Assembly: GCF_010993735.1 (NCBI RefSeq)
Contig: NZ_WQNI01000027.1
Span: forward strand, 1 to 32,482
DNA: 32,482 bases
Direction of reading: 5' to 3'
DNA from: Chelativorans alearensis
GTDB taxonomy: Bacteria > Pseudomonadota > Alphaproteobacteria > Rhizobiales > Rhizobiaceae
Shown here: in pieces, positions 24,658 to 32,482 of the stretch
Layout of the letters: each line of letters begins with the position of its first letter
Position numbering within the stretch: the stretch's first letter is position 1
Notes under the pieces: generated by a model
The model's input: the letters and a program-made list of their open reading frames with translations, nothing else
The model's database searches: none
Told to the model about the DNA's origin: nothing
Translations under genes and position numbers: made by a program

Positions 24658-24729
24658 TCACCGGCGCTTCTTGCGGAAATACTGGTAAAGGTTATCGAAG
24701 ACGGGTGCTCCCTCGATAAGTCCTAGCAT
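24658..24729 (-). CDS. Short upstream frame overlapping an alternative chrA start
   Basis: Twenty-three codons from ATG 24729 to TGA 24658. The stop overlaps the alternative chrA GTG start as GTGA. The product contains GAPVFDNLYQYFRKK, which loosely recalls the C-terminal G-x-x-x-Y-D-x-L-Y pattern of ChrB chromate-resistance regulators. It could be a chrB remnant, a leader peptide coupling translation to chrA, or chance. No strong Shine-Dalgarno is seen. Confidence 0.22.
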   Translation of the reverse strand: MLGLIEGAPVFDNLYQYFRKKRR

Positions 24730-24923
24730 GACCCGTCGGGGGAGTTCGAATAAACGACCGCTGTTAAGGGACGCGGTGGATACGAAGAAATGGCGCAACC
24801 ACGGCCTCCAGCGTGGTCGCTGCGATGTCTGCTTTCAAGAAGTGGCAAAGTTGATCTCCACTGGAGGCATGGGCGGATCGCCTTGGCGTCCGACCATCCC
24901 GCCCAGCGGATGACCAGTACGCG

Positions 24924-26414
24924 TTAGGCAGCGGTCACTCTTCGGGACTCCCGCAGAAGCTTTACCGCAATCAAGACGCACAGGCCGTAGGCCGATGCGC
25001 CTGCAAGGACCTCCAGGAGAAACACGGCCCCGCGATTGAACGTGTGGGACCCGAGGACGTTCTCAATTGCAAGAACGACGAAGACCATCACCATGAGAGG
25101 CCATAGGGCGGTGGCAGCAGCGTTGCGGGCGACGCCGTACCAGTTCACCCCGCCATAGCTGATCTGCAGCTTGATCGTCGTGATGAGTGCGAATCCCGCG
25201 CCAAGAACCTGGCCTAGAGCCAATGGGATCAGACCGAATGGCGCAAATATTACGACAAGCGTGAGCGCAACTGCCATGTTCAAGATCGTGATGGGAAGCC
25301 TTTTGTGCACGTTTCCCGCAACCGATAGAAGCGGTTCCGTGATATAGCCGGGCGTGAGAATCAGTTGTTTCAGACACAAGATCGAGACGACGACTGCCGC
25401 AGGCATCCAGTTCTCTCCAAGCGCGAAATATATCACGTCTTCCGACACCAGTGCCAGGCCGAGATAGACTGGAGCAGCAAGCGCGAGCAACGTAACGAGG
25501 AACCTGCCGTTTGCTCCCGCTCGAGATTCGTGACCATCGTTGTGCGCCTGCTCATTAGCGCGCTTGAACACCACCCACCCTAGAGCCCGCGCTGGCTCGC
25601 CGACAAGTTCTGAAATTGCAGCTACAACTCTCTCGGCGGCGCGGTAGTAACCGGCTTCCGCCATGCCGAGAAAGCCGCCAACCGCCAGGGTTCCCGAGTA
25701 CGACCAAAGGAAAACGATCAATCTGTTTGCAAGGATGTGCTGCGAGAATGCTAGGACTTCCGTCATGGACGAGTGGGACAAGACCAGGCGGGGCATGCGG
25801 TCGACTGCGCGAGCCGTTCCGATCAGCACGATCACCTGTATGATGATCCTGCCTGCAACCAGGCCAAAGACGTTCAGCCCGGCCAGCAACGCGAAGATGG
25901 TCGCGACAATCCCTGTTGCTTCCGCGGTAACCCGGATCATCGCTTGCTTGCGCAATTCGCCGCGGCAGACGAGCGTCCCGTGATAAGCGGTCGTCAGGGC
26001 AGCCGGCAAAATGCAGAAGCAAAGCAATCCAAGCAGAAGACCATGCCAATGGCTGAACTCGAAATATACGACCGCCGAAGTTGCCATTCCAAGTGCGGTG
26101 AAAATAAATCCGCTGATCAGCGCTATTGTGGATACTTGGTCAAATCGTTCGCGATCGTCGCTCGATTTCATAATGAATTCCGCCCACCCGCCTTCAGCGA
26201 GGACGACGAGAAAAATTCCGATTGCGGAGGTGAACGCGAAGGTGCCGAACTCGGTCGGGCTGAGGAAGCGGGCAGCGACGAAGATTGTGGCAAGCTGAGC
26301 CAGTTGAGAGGCAGCTTTTGAGAAGGCAATCCATACACCGCCCCCGATAAGCGACCAGTCCGAACCTAAGACGCCGAACCGGCGAGCACTTTCGATCGCC
26401 TTCTCAAAAACCAT
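24924..26414 (-). CDS. Polysaccharide flippase (Wzx/MATE-like)
   Basis: A 496-residue membrane protein with 12-14 hydrophobic segments and the N-terminal signature of lipopolysaccharide/exopolysaccharide exporters (AARFLSPTEFGTFAFTSAI). These proteins move lipid-linked oligosaccharide units across the inner membrane. The start ATG at 26414 has AAGG 8-9 bases ahead. It lies 56 bp downstream of a CheR-like methyltransferase on the same strand. No glycosyltransferases or polymerase are in the window, so this is either the edge of a polysaccharide cluster or an orphan. Confidence 0.85.
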   Translation of the reverse strand: MVFEKAIESARRFGVLGSDWSLIGGGVWIAFSKAASQLAQLATIFVAARFLSPTEFGTFAFTSAIGIFLVVLAEGGWAEFIMKSSDDRERFDQVSTIALISGFIFTALGMATSAVVYFEFSHWHGLLLGLLCFCILPAALTTAYHGTLVCRGELRKQAMIRVTAEATGIVATIFALLAGLNVFGLVAGRIIIQVIVLIGTARAVDRMPRLVLSHSSMTEVLAFSQHILANRLIVFLWSYSGTLAVGGFLGMAEAGYYRAAERVVAAISELVGEPARALGWVVFKRANEQAHNDGHESRAGANGRFLVTLLALAAPVYLGLALVSEDVIYFALGENWMPAAVVVSILCLKQLILTPGYITEPLLSVAGNVHKRLPITILNMAVALTLVVIFAPFGLIPLALGQVLGAGFALITTIKLQISYGGVNWYGVARNAAATALWPLMVMVFVVLAIENVLGSHTFNRGAVFLLEVLAGASAYGLCVLIAVKLLRESRRVTAA

Positions 26415-26470
26415 GACTACGCCTTCAAAACATTGCCCCGCGTAAGGCCCAAGGTTCTCATCAGTTTGAA

Positions 26471-27388
26471 TCAGGGCCCGGAGCGGCGGAAAATGACCGA
26501 ATAGCGCAGTTCCCAGCCGGGCAGGTTGCGATCCACTGGCTCAAGTCCCCAGCGGAACCATGGCCAGCCTCGCTTCGACGTATCCGCCCTCCAAATCTCA
26601 TCCATTCGATCAAGGACGGGGAGGAAGCCTGAATCCTTCAGGATGTCCGTCTTCAGATCGAGATCGATCCCCTCCACCACGAGATATCCGCCCGGACGAA
26701 CCATGCCCATGATATTGCGCAGGCATTCCTCAGCGACCGCGTCGGGCATGGCGCCCAATACGTTGTTCGCCATCACGACGTCTTGAGGTCCAAGCTCTTC
26801 CGTGAGTTGGCCATCACAGGCGTCGGCGACGATCCAGCGAATGCCTTCCCTCAGCCGGTCTCTCACAAGGAACATGCCGTTAGGTTGCCGCTGGAGGATG
26901 CCTCCCAGCACCTCGATTTCCTCCTTGGTGACCTCAGGCCGCCCGGCCTCGTAAAGGCTGTCTTGCACCGCCGGGATATCCGATCGATAAATTCCTTTCT
27001 TGGCCACCTCGACCGCCGCCGCAGATATATCGGCGCCACAGGCCAGTATTCGAAGATCAGGGCGGGCTTCGCGCAAAACATAGAGGGCGGAGTAGAGCTC
27101 CGCGCCGGTGCTGCACCCAATCGAGGAGAGTTTCACAACAGACCCCTGCGGAATAGCCGACATCGAGTCGGCGAGCACCTCGAGTAGCGGTGGATTCCTT
27201 AGGAATTTGGTGTAGTGGGATTGTATCAGCATCGAACCGCGGGTGTATTTTCTGTAGATCAGGCGTCCCACCCAGTTCATGATGGAAGTTTCCTGAACCC
27301 TCGTGGGAATAGTGTCCCAAATTGCGCGGGCTATATGGCGCGGCGTCCGATGGGTTGGTTTGGTTACATGTTCAGCACTTGCTAGCAT
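26471..27388 (-). CDS. CheR-like SAM-dependent methyltransferase
   Basis: A 305-residue class I methyltransferase. The SAM-binding motif is LSSIGCSTGAELYSALYVL, close to the W-x-A-G-C-S-T-G-E-E-x-Y-S motif of CheR. It is followed by an acidic strand end (ACGADIS), a CheR-like KKGIY segment and DVVMANNVLGAMPD. No chemotaxis genes are nearby. Together with the adjacent flippase this favours modification of a polysaccharide or cell-surface substrate over receptor methylation, but this is inferred. The ATG at 27388 with GAGGG upstream is preferred to a GTG at 27397 that lies too close to the ribosome site. Confidence 0.75.
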   Translation of the reverse strand: MLASAEHVTKPTHRTPRHIARAIWDTIPTRVQETSIMNWVGRLIYRKYTRGSMLIQSHYTKFLRNPPLLEVLADSMSAIPQGSVVKLSSIGCSTGAELYSALYVLREARPDLRILACGADISAAAVEVAKKGIYRSDIPAVQDSLYEAGRPEVTKEEIEVLGGILQRQPNGMFLVRDRLREGIRWIVADACDGQLTEELGPQDVVMANNVLGAMPDAVAEECLRNIMGMVRPGGYLVVEGIDLDLKTDILKDSGFLPVLDRMDEIWRADTSKRGWPWFRWGLEPVDRNLPGWELRYSVIFRRSGP

Positions 27389-27577
27389 AACGTACACGCC
27401 CTCTTGACCATGGATGAGGGGTAAAGTCTTCGTGGAACCATCGGACGGACGTGCCCCCCGGAAGTGGTCGAGATGACCGCCTCTGATCTGGCGCTCCTTC
27501 AGGACATGTCGCCAACAAGGCAGCTTCCTTTTCAGGTCCGAGATCGAAAGACTTTCACCAATGCGCGTCGAGTAATC

Positions 27578-27994
27578 TCAGCGCGCGTCGACACGGCTAT
27601 CGCCGTGTGGCCAAGGGTCGGGCTGCGGGGGGCGATCAGGCTTGAGTGCGACGTTGGAACTCAGCCGCATGACGAAACGGAGAATCCTGAGAGATGTTGT
27701 AGGAAATATCATGATTGAAGCATAGATAAGACCGCCTACTGCATGGCAAAGCGGCATGCAGCAGGCGCCGCCTTCGGACTCCTCGCAATCATGTGTTGTC
27801 GATCCATGATCGTCTTCATGCGCATGGCCCGTCGAAACGAACGCGGACAATGCGACAGCTGTAATGTCTTGCTGAGCATGGGAGGGCTTCGATAATGACA
27901 AGGAAAGAGAATAGCTTGCGAGCGTCAACGCGACGAGCATTATCAGCCTAAAAAGCCTTGTGAGATTTCCGTTCTTCGCCCATCTCTGCTGCAT
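27578..27994 (-). CDS. Small exported His/Cys-rich protein (CopL/DUF2946-like)
   Basis: A 138-residue protein. Residues ~13-40 form a signal peptide or membrane anchor with a possible cleavage after SHA. Residues 57-84 are rich in metal ligands: HAHEDDH, THDC and CCMPLCHA. A second hydrophobic stretch (88-108) and a tail with KPDRPPQPDP follow. This layout resembles small periplasmic copper-related proteins of the CopL/DUF2946 type, but the match is by pattern only. The frame is open further upstream (to 28099), but the ATG at 27994 begins at the expected positive N-region. There is no obvious operon partner. Confidence 0.55.
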   Translation of the reverse strand: MQQRWAKNGNLTRLFRLIMLVALTLASYSLSLSLSKPSHAQQDITAVALSAFVSTGHAHEDDHGSTTHDCEESEGGACCMPLCHAVGGLIYASIMIFPTTSLRILRFVMRLSSNVALKPDRPPQPDPWPHGDSRVDAR

Positions 27995-28099
27995 GTATCC
28001 ATTCAAGGTCACATGCAATGCACCGTCAAATACAAATGGGGATCGGAAAATACTCAAAAACGCGTAGCAATTTATTCTTTTGCGGTTACGAGCCTCCAT

Positions 28100-28697
28100 T
28101 AGAGGAAACTACCGGGGGCCAGGTCATTGCGACTCTGGTATCCATTCTTGGTGTGCGGAGGTGGCCTGAACGACCAACATGGGGCGGATTTTGCTCTCTA
28201 ATGAGTCAAGGGCGGCGGTTCGGTTATGAGCGTTATCGACGCCTGCGGGTGCCTGCTTCTTTACGTGCTCATGTGGCACTTGATGGGGGCAGCTAGGTTT
28301 GAAACGGCTTGGTTGAAACCGCCGTGGGCCGATGCGATCGGCTGCGAGCTACAGTATCCGCGCCGTCTGGCCCTTTCAGGGAGGCATGCCGTCTCATCCG
28401 ACAGGTGGATAAATCCCTTGGTGCAAATTGCCGTTGCGCTGCCTGACGTCACGGGCTCGATCCGGCCGTCGACGGCACAAAACGCCAGCGACCACTTGAG
28501 GGGAATTGATCGACTGCCAGGGCGGGCGAAATGCCCGCTGGCGCAAGTTTGGTTGTTTTGGCGACTGCGCCTTGGCGCTTGTTCTTGCTCGCAGCCACCG
28601 TGTGTGCATTCATTGCGCTGGGATCGTGGGGATCAAGGCGAGAACACCGGTGTTGTTCCGAATGGGCTTGATCCGCTCGTCGGAGTAATCGGTAAGC
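28100..28697. other. ~600-bp gene-free stretch before the sensor kinase
   Basis: No recognisable gene. Open frames here (for example 28226-28708, plus) have no family features. A hairpin-forming segment, GCGGGC-GAAAT-GCCCGC, lies near 28525-28541 and is not followed by a T-run. No TTGAT-N4-ATCAA anaerobox is found in this stretch. It presumably contains the kinase promoter. Confidence 0.4.
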
Positions 28698-30935
28698 ATG
28701 TCGCGTAATTCGCTCAAGGACCTATCGCCAGATCCAAGTCTCACGAAACGTGACAAGGGTACGCAAGAAGCAAGTCGATCGAAACGGCATGCTCAGTCGC
28801 GCTCGATATCGGCACACCTTCTGAGGCTGGGAGGGGCCCTGGTTTTGCCGATCCTCATTTTCGCCGGCGTGCTGGCGTGGTATTATGTGATCGCCCAGCG
28901 TGATCGGATCGACGAAAGCGTGGTGTCGGCGGCGCGGGAGCTTTCGATCGCCGTCGACCGGGAGCTTGGCTCCCACATCCTCATGCTACAGTCGCTGGCG
29001 ACCGCGCCCGAACTGCAGAGAGGCAATATCGAAGTCTTCTATCGTAGGGCACACCGGATCTACGATGCCTTGGGCATCAATATCGTCCTGCGAGCGCCCG
29101 GCGAACCGCTGCAGCTGATGAACACTTCCGTGCCGTGGGGATCGCCGCTTGCGGGCGGGAACCCGGATATCCCGCAATTCGAACAGAAGGTCCGTCGCAC
29201 CGGGGAACCGGCCGTTTCAAACCTTATCAAGGGGCCCGTACATGGGCTGTGGGTTGTCGTGGTCATGGTACCGGTGCTGAAGGATGGCGAGGTCGTCTAC
29301 TTTCTCTCGGTCGGCGTTCCCGCAGCGCAGCTCGTAGATGTCCTCAAACAGGTGAACTTACCTGCCGGGCGGTTCGCCGTGATCGTGGACGGCAACAACA
29401 CCGTCGTTGCCCGCTCTGCCCAACATGAAAGGTTTGTCGGCACGCCAGCGCCTCCCGGAACCATCGGCCAGGCGCCAGGCGCAGAGGGAATCCGGATCGG
29501 CCCGAACCTGGAAGGTATAGACTTCAGAACAGCCTACGCCAGACCTCGGGTCGCCGACTGGGTCGTGGCGGTGGGCGCTCCAGTGTCACTCCTCAACGCG
29601 CCTCTCCGCAGTGCGTTGCTGACCTTGGCTGTCATCGGCATTATGCTGGTGATCCTGGCGACCGGTCTTGCTTATCGAATAGGCCGGACGCTTTCGCAGG
29701 CGATCCACAGCCTGGAAAGCGCGGGGGCCGCGGCAAGCCGCCAGGAGGAGATCGTTCCGGTCGAGACCGCCGTCGAAGAGGTGAACAAGGTCGGACGAGC
29801 GCTTTCGGCAGCGGCTCGTCGGGTTCGTCAGCGTGAAGCACATCTGCAATCGATCCTCGACACGGTGCCCGATGCGATGGTGGTGATCGACGAGCGGGCG
29901 ACCATCCGTTCCTTCTCCTCCGCGGCCGAACGCCAATTCGGCTATACGGCGGACGAGGTGTTTGGCAGGAACGTGTCGATGTTGATGCCGTCGCCTTATC
30001 GCGAGGAACATGATGGCTATGTCGCCCGCTATCTCGCCACTGGCGAGCGGCGCATCATTGGCATCGGCCGGATCGTGTCCGGAGAGCGGAAGGATGGCTC
30101 CAGCTTTCCGATGGAACTCAATGTCGGAGAAATGAAGAGTGGTGAACAACGCTTCTTCACCGGCTTCATCCGTGACCTAACGGAGCGCCAGGAGACACAG
30201 ACGAGGCTGCAGGAGCTGCAGACCGAGCTGATCCATGTCTCGCGCTTTACGGCGCTCGGTGAGATGGCGTCAAATCTTGCGCATGAACTGAACCAGCCGA
30301 TGGGTGCGATCTCCAACTATTTGAAGGGATGCCGACGCCTTCTGACAGCTGATCGCCCGCCGCCGAAAGAAATGCTGGTGGACGCACTTGACCAGGCTGC
30401 GGAGCAAGCGATCAGGGCAGGCCAGATCATCAACCGCCTGCGCGAGTTCGTGAAGAGCGGCGAAAGCGCCCGATCGATCGAGAACATCTCGAAGATCATC
30501 GAGGAGGCAGGGGCGCTTGCACTTGTCGGCGCCAAGGAACGCGCCATTATCGCACGCTACAATCTTGATCCGAATGCGGGTCTCATTCTTGCCGACAGGA
30601 TTCAGATCCAGCAGGTCATGGTCAATCTGATACGCAATGCCGTGGAGGCGATGGAGGAGAGCGACCGGCGAGAACTGACCATAGCGACAGCTCTACGGGA
30701 TGACGATTTCATCGAGGCGAGCGTCGCAGACACCGGCCCGGGTCTCGACAAGGAGGTGGCCGCCCAACTGTTCCAGCCATTCGTCACCTCGAAAGCACAT
30801 GGTATGGGCATGGGGCTGTCAATCTGCCGAACGATCGTGGAAGCCCATGGCGGCCGCATTTGGGCTGAGCCGAATAGGCCGGAAGGAATGGTCTTTCGGT
30901 TCACACTGCAGCGAATGAAGGAAAATGATGCCTGA
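28698..30935 (+). CDS. FixL-type haem-PAS sensor histidine kinase with a periplasmic sensor domain
   Basis: A 745-residue kinase. Two membrane helices (about 44-65 and 305-326) bracket a ~240-residue periplasmic domain resembling Cache sensors. A cytoplasmic PAS domain (about 381-498) follows that matches the FixL haem PAS without gaps: His438 corresponds to the proximal haem ligand His200 of Bradyrhizobium FixL, Arg444 to Arg206 and Arg458 to the oxygen-contacting Arg220. Then come HisKA with phospho-acceptor His529 (LAHELNQP) and HATPase with Asn646, DTGPG (678-682) and GMGMGLSI. It therefore probably senses oxygen through haem and a second, extracytoplasmic signal. It overlaps the response-regulator gene by 11 bp, making a two-gene operon. 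Confidence 0.88.
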   Translation: MSRNSLKDLSPDPSLTKRDKGTQEASRSKRHAQSRSISAHLLRLGGALVLPILIFAGVLAWYYVIAQRDRIDESVVSAARELSIAVDRELGSHILMLQSLATAPELQRGNIEVFYRRAHRIYDALGINIVLRAPGEPLQLMNTSVPWGSPLAGGNPDIPQFEQKVRRTGEPAVSNLIKGPVHGLWVVVVMVPVLKDGEVVYFLSVGVPAAQLVDVLKQVNLPAGRFAVIVDGNNTVVARSAQHERFVGTPAPPGTIGQAPGAEGIRIGPNLEGIDFRTAYARPRVADWVVAVGAPVSLLNAPLRSALLTLAVIGIMLVILATGLAYRIGRTLSQAIHSLESAGAAASRQEEIVPVETAVEEVNKVGRALSAAARRVRQREAHLQSILDTVPDAMVVIDERATIRSFSSAAERQFGYTADEVFGRNVSMLMPSPYREEHDGYVARYLATGERRIIGIGRIVSGERKDGSSFPMELNVGEMKSGEQRFFTGFIRDLTERQETQTRLQELQTELIHVSRFTALGEMASNLAHELNQPMGAISNYLKGCRRLLTADRPPPKEMLVDALDQAAEQAIRAGQIINRLREFVKSGESARSIENISKIIEEAGALALVGAKERAIIARYNLDPNAGLILADRIQIQQVMVNLIRNAVEAMEESDRRELTIATALRDDDFIEASVADTGPGLDKEVAAQLFQPFVTSKAHGMGMGLSICRTIVEAHGGRIWAEPNRPEGMVFRFTLQRMKENDA

Positions 30936-31545
30936 CGCCGTTCGTATTCACATCGTCGACGATGACCAGGCAATGCGAAGCTCGCTGGTCTTCCTGCTGG
31001 GGTCGGCGTCGCTCGAAGCGGAGCCTCATGAATCGGCCGAATCCTTCCTGGCCGTTCTCCCATCGCGGAACGCCAGGTGCGTGGTTACCGACGTTCGCAT
31101 GCCCGGCATGAACGGACTGGATCTGGTTCGCCGCGTTCAGCAGATCGACAAGGATCTGCCTGTCATCGTCATCACCGGCCAATCGGATGTGAGCCTGGCG
31201 ATCGAGGCCCTGCAGGCGGGTGCTTTCGACTTCATCGAGAAACCGTTCGAGGACGAGCGCATCATCGCCGCGGTGCGGTCTGCTCTCGACCGCCGATCCG
31301 ACGATTGGCAGAAGAACAAGGCGGACGCGGTCGCGCGGCTGGAGCAACTGACCGAGCGGGAAAGGCAGGTGCTCGACGGCCTGGCCGCGGGGCACGCGAA
31401 CAGCGTTATCGCCGACCGCCTCGGGATCAGCCGGCGGACGGTCGAGGTCCACCGGGCAAAGGTGATGGAGAAGCTGCACGCCTCAACCCTGTCGCAAATT
31501 ATCCGATTGACCCTCGTCTCGCGCGGCGGCAGCGGAACCGGGTAG
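30925..31545 (+). CDS. FixJ-type response regulator (receiver + LuxR helix-turn-helix)
   Basis: A 206-residue regulator. The receiver domain is at 5-120 with acidic pocket Asp12/Asp13, phospho-acceptor Asp56 (VVTDVRMPG) and Lys106 (FIEKPF). The LuxR-type helix-turn-helix is at ~142-198 ([15 protein letters not shown], then [17 protein letters not shown]). It starts at one of two consecutive ATGs (30925/30928) within the kinase gene, preceded by GAAGGAAA. It is almost certainly phosphorylated by that kinase. By family analogy it would activate transcription of oxygen-responsive genes such as fixK, but its targets are unknown. Confidence 0.92.
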   Translation: MMPDAVRIHIVDDDQAMRSSLVFLLGSASLEAEPHESAESFLAVLPSRNARCVVTDVRMPGMNGLDLVRRVQQIDKDLPVIVITGQSDVSLAIEALQAGAFDFIEKPFEDERIIAAVRSALDRRSDDWQKNKADAVARLEQLTERERQVLDGLAAGHANSVIADRLGISRRTVEVHRAKVMEKLHASTLSQIIRLTLVSRGGSGTG

Positions 31546-31584
31546 GCCCACTGCCTCGGTTTTGGTCAGTCGCCGCTGGGCATC

Positions 31585-31956
31585 TCATGGCCTGATCGAC
31601 TCGATAGCTTCCAGCAGGGCATCGATATTGATCGGCTTCTCGAAGAACGCCAGCGCATCAAGGTGGGCCGCCTCGTCACGGAGTTTATCGGACGGTCGGC
31701 CGGTCACGAGCACGGCCGGGATTGATGAGCCGGAGGCGCGCAGCCGCCCGAGCGTCTCCAGACCACTCGCGCCCGGCAAATTAACGTCGAGGATCAGGCA
31801 ACTGCGGGGATCAGGCAGCTCTTCCGCCATGTCCTCCGCTGATGCGAAATCCTTGACTGTATAACCATAGACCTCCAGCACCATTCTCAGGGAATGGCGG
31901 GTTGCCCTATCGTCCTCGACGATCAGGATGGTCGGCTTCAAGGCAGCACCTCGCAT
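31585..31956 (-). CDS. Receiver-only response regulator (CheY/FixJ-receiver-like)
   Basis: A 123-residue single receiver domain: acidic pocket Glu14/Asp15/Asp16, phospho-acceptor Asp57 (LILDVNLPG), Thr85 (VTGRP) and Lys107 (FFEKPI). There is no output domain. It is convergent with the FixJ-type gene, 39 bp apart. The FFEKPI and DVNLPGASGLE forms are typical of FixJ-branch receivers. A role as a phosphate sink or third partner of the neighbouring kinase is plausible and fits rhizobial systems with extra receivers, but it is inferred. Confidence 0.85.
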   Translation of the reverse strand: MRGAALKPTILIVEDDRATRHSLRMVLEVYGYTVKDFASAEDMAEELPDPRSCLILDVNLPGASGLETLGRLRASGSSIPAVLVTGRPSDKLRDEAAHLDALAFFEKPINIDALLEAIESIRP

Positions 31957-31994
31957 TGCATGGTGCAGGATCGGACTTGCAGCCCGCGATCGCC

Positions 31995-32008
31995 ATGATC
32001 CAGATCAA
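31995..32008. promoter_or_regulatory. FNR/FixK-like box upstream of the receiver-only gene
   Basis: ATGAT-CCAG-ATCAA matches the anaerobox TTGAT-N4-ATCAA at all but one position. It is centred 45 bp upstream of the receiver gene start, beside a FixL/FixJ-type pair. The distance is short for class II activation followed by a normal leader, so it may be chance, a repressing site, or serve a leaderless transcript. Confidence 0.35.
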
Positions 32009-32482
32009 CGCTCGTCGCCATCCACGACGCGCGTTCGCGGCGGCGCGAACATACGCTCGACGGTTTCAGACCACACGACCCGTGCCGGATATTGCAGTCA
32101 GCACACTAGCAGAGCTGAACGGAACCAGGGTCCAGGAGAAGCACAGCTTAGGCGAAGACCCTGCCGACAGGGAATTCGATCACATTGCTGTGAGGCCGCA
32201 TCGGCCGTATCTCATCAGGCGCTTGGTAGGGCGCCCGCCTTTTCGATCGAACCGCCGCAAGATCGAAAACCTTCCGCTGATGCGGCCGACTCAGTGGTTT
32301 CGGCAGGGCGATATCGATCTCGGAGAGGCGTGTGACAACTGCGGAGAACGGCACGCTGAACTTCGTATGTCCTTCCTGGTCCAAGGCATCGGCGAGGTCG
32401 TGTCCCAGCCCGTGGTGTAGGTGCGGCGGTGACGAAGCCGCTCGCGCGCGCGCCCTCAACCGCGCTGTAGCGAGCGAGCGGC
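32009..32482. other. Right-hand end without a well-supported gene
   Basis: A minus-strand frame (32148-32459, TTG start, 103 codons) is open and ends VIEFPVGRVFA, but it has no recognisable domain and a very Arg/Ala-rich start. Overlapping plus-strand frames look no better. The last bases contain GCCGCTCGC (32437-32445) repeated in inverted form at 32474-32482. Function unknown. Confidence 0.3.

Noticed and set aside
28525-28541. GCGGGC-GAAAT-GCCCGC hairpin as a terminator or attenuator
   Set aside because: No T-run follows and no upstream gene needs termination on that strand.
28226-28708. 160-codon plus-strand frame before the sensor kinase
   Set aside because: Cys/Trp/Arg-rich composition without a family pattern, no good ribosome site, and it runs into the kinase start in another frame.
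32148-32459. 103-codon minus-strand frame at the right end
   Set aside because: TTG start, Arg/Ala-rich beginning and no domain; kept only as a note in the end-region entry.
32437-32482. Inverted repeat GCCGCTCGC/GCGAGCGGC as an IS terminal repeat
   Set aside because: Low-complexity GC sequence at the window edge with no transposase nearby.

Overview
This window looks like accessory DNA from a Rhizobiales-type alphaproteobacterium (Rhizobium/Sinorhizobium/Mesorhizobium-like). The main reasons are the high GC content, the FixL/FixJ-type two-component pair with a haem-PAS domain, the density of ABC sugar-uptake genes, and the LysR/LacI/GntR-regulated catabolic modules. The genus cannot be fixed from the sequence alone. 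Several breakpoints and gene remnants show that the region has been assembled in pieces.

Left part (1-5730). The 3' end of an IS630-family element lies against a LysR regulator that has lost its DNA-binding half. Next come a Tat-exported metallo-beta-lactamase-fold hydrolase and an alpha/beta hydrolase. The hydrolase is divergent from an intact LysR regulator, with three overlapping palindromes in the shared promoter. A membrane-anchored alpha/beta hydrolase of the Abhydrolase_9 family follows.

Catabolic part (5767-13562). A minus-strand operon reads binding protein, permease, permease, cytoplasmic sulfatase, LacI regulator, and has a 16-bp perfect palindrome in front of it. It has no ATPase gene, so it must borrow one from elsewhere. 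Divergent from it are a FadR-type GntR regulator and an acid-sugar dehydratase of the enolase superfamily with a complete active site. Together they suggest uptake and desulfation of a sulfated sugar, and separately dehydration of a sugar acid. The dehydratase is followed by the stump of a ribose-type sugar-binding protein with an in-frame stop, which marks a breakpoint.

Helicase part (14026-19155). One 1709-residue protein carries an N-terminal DEDD 3'-5' exonuclease-like domain, a RecQ-type SF2 helicase and a complete UvrD-type SF1 helicase. This is the most unusual object in the window and a candidate genome-maintenance or defence enzyme.

Metal part (19381-24729). A nickel/cobalt-type operon reads (37-residue membrane protein), CsoR/RcnR-family repressor, NreB-like MFS exporter with a His-rich tail, and NicO/RcnA-type exporter. 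It has a C/G-tract operator. Upstream on the same strand are chromate transporter chrA and an overlapping MFS gene. The two metal blocks are separated by a 42-bp near-perfect palindrome.

Right part (24924-32482). This holds a polysaccharide flippase, a CheR-like methyltransferase, a small secreted His/Cys-rich protein, and a sensor kinase with both a periplasmic sensor and a FixL-type haem PAS. The kinase overlaps a FixJ-type regulator, and a receiver-only protein is convergent with them. The last ~475 bases hold no gene I can support well.
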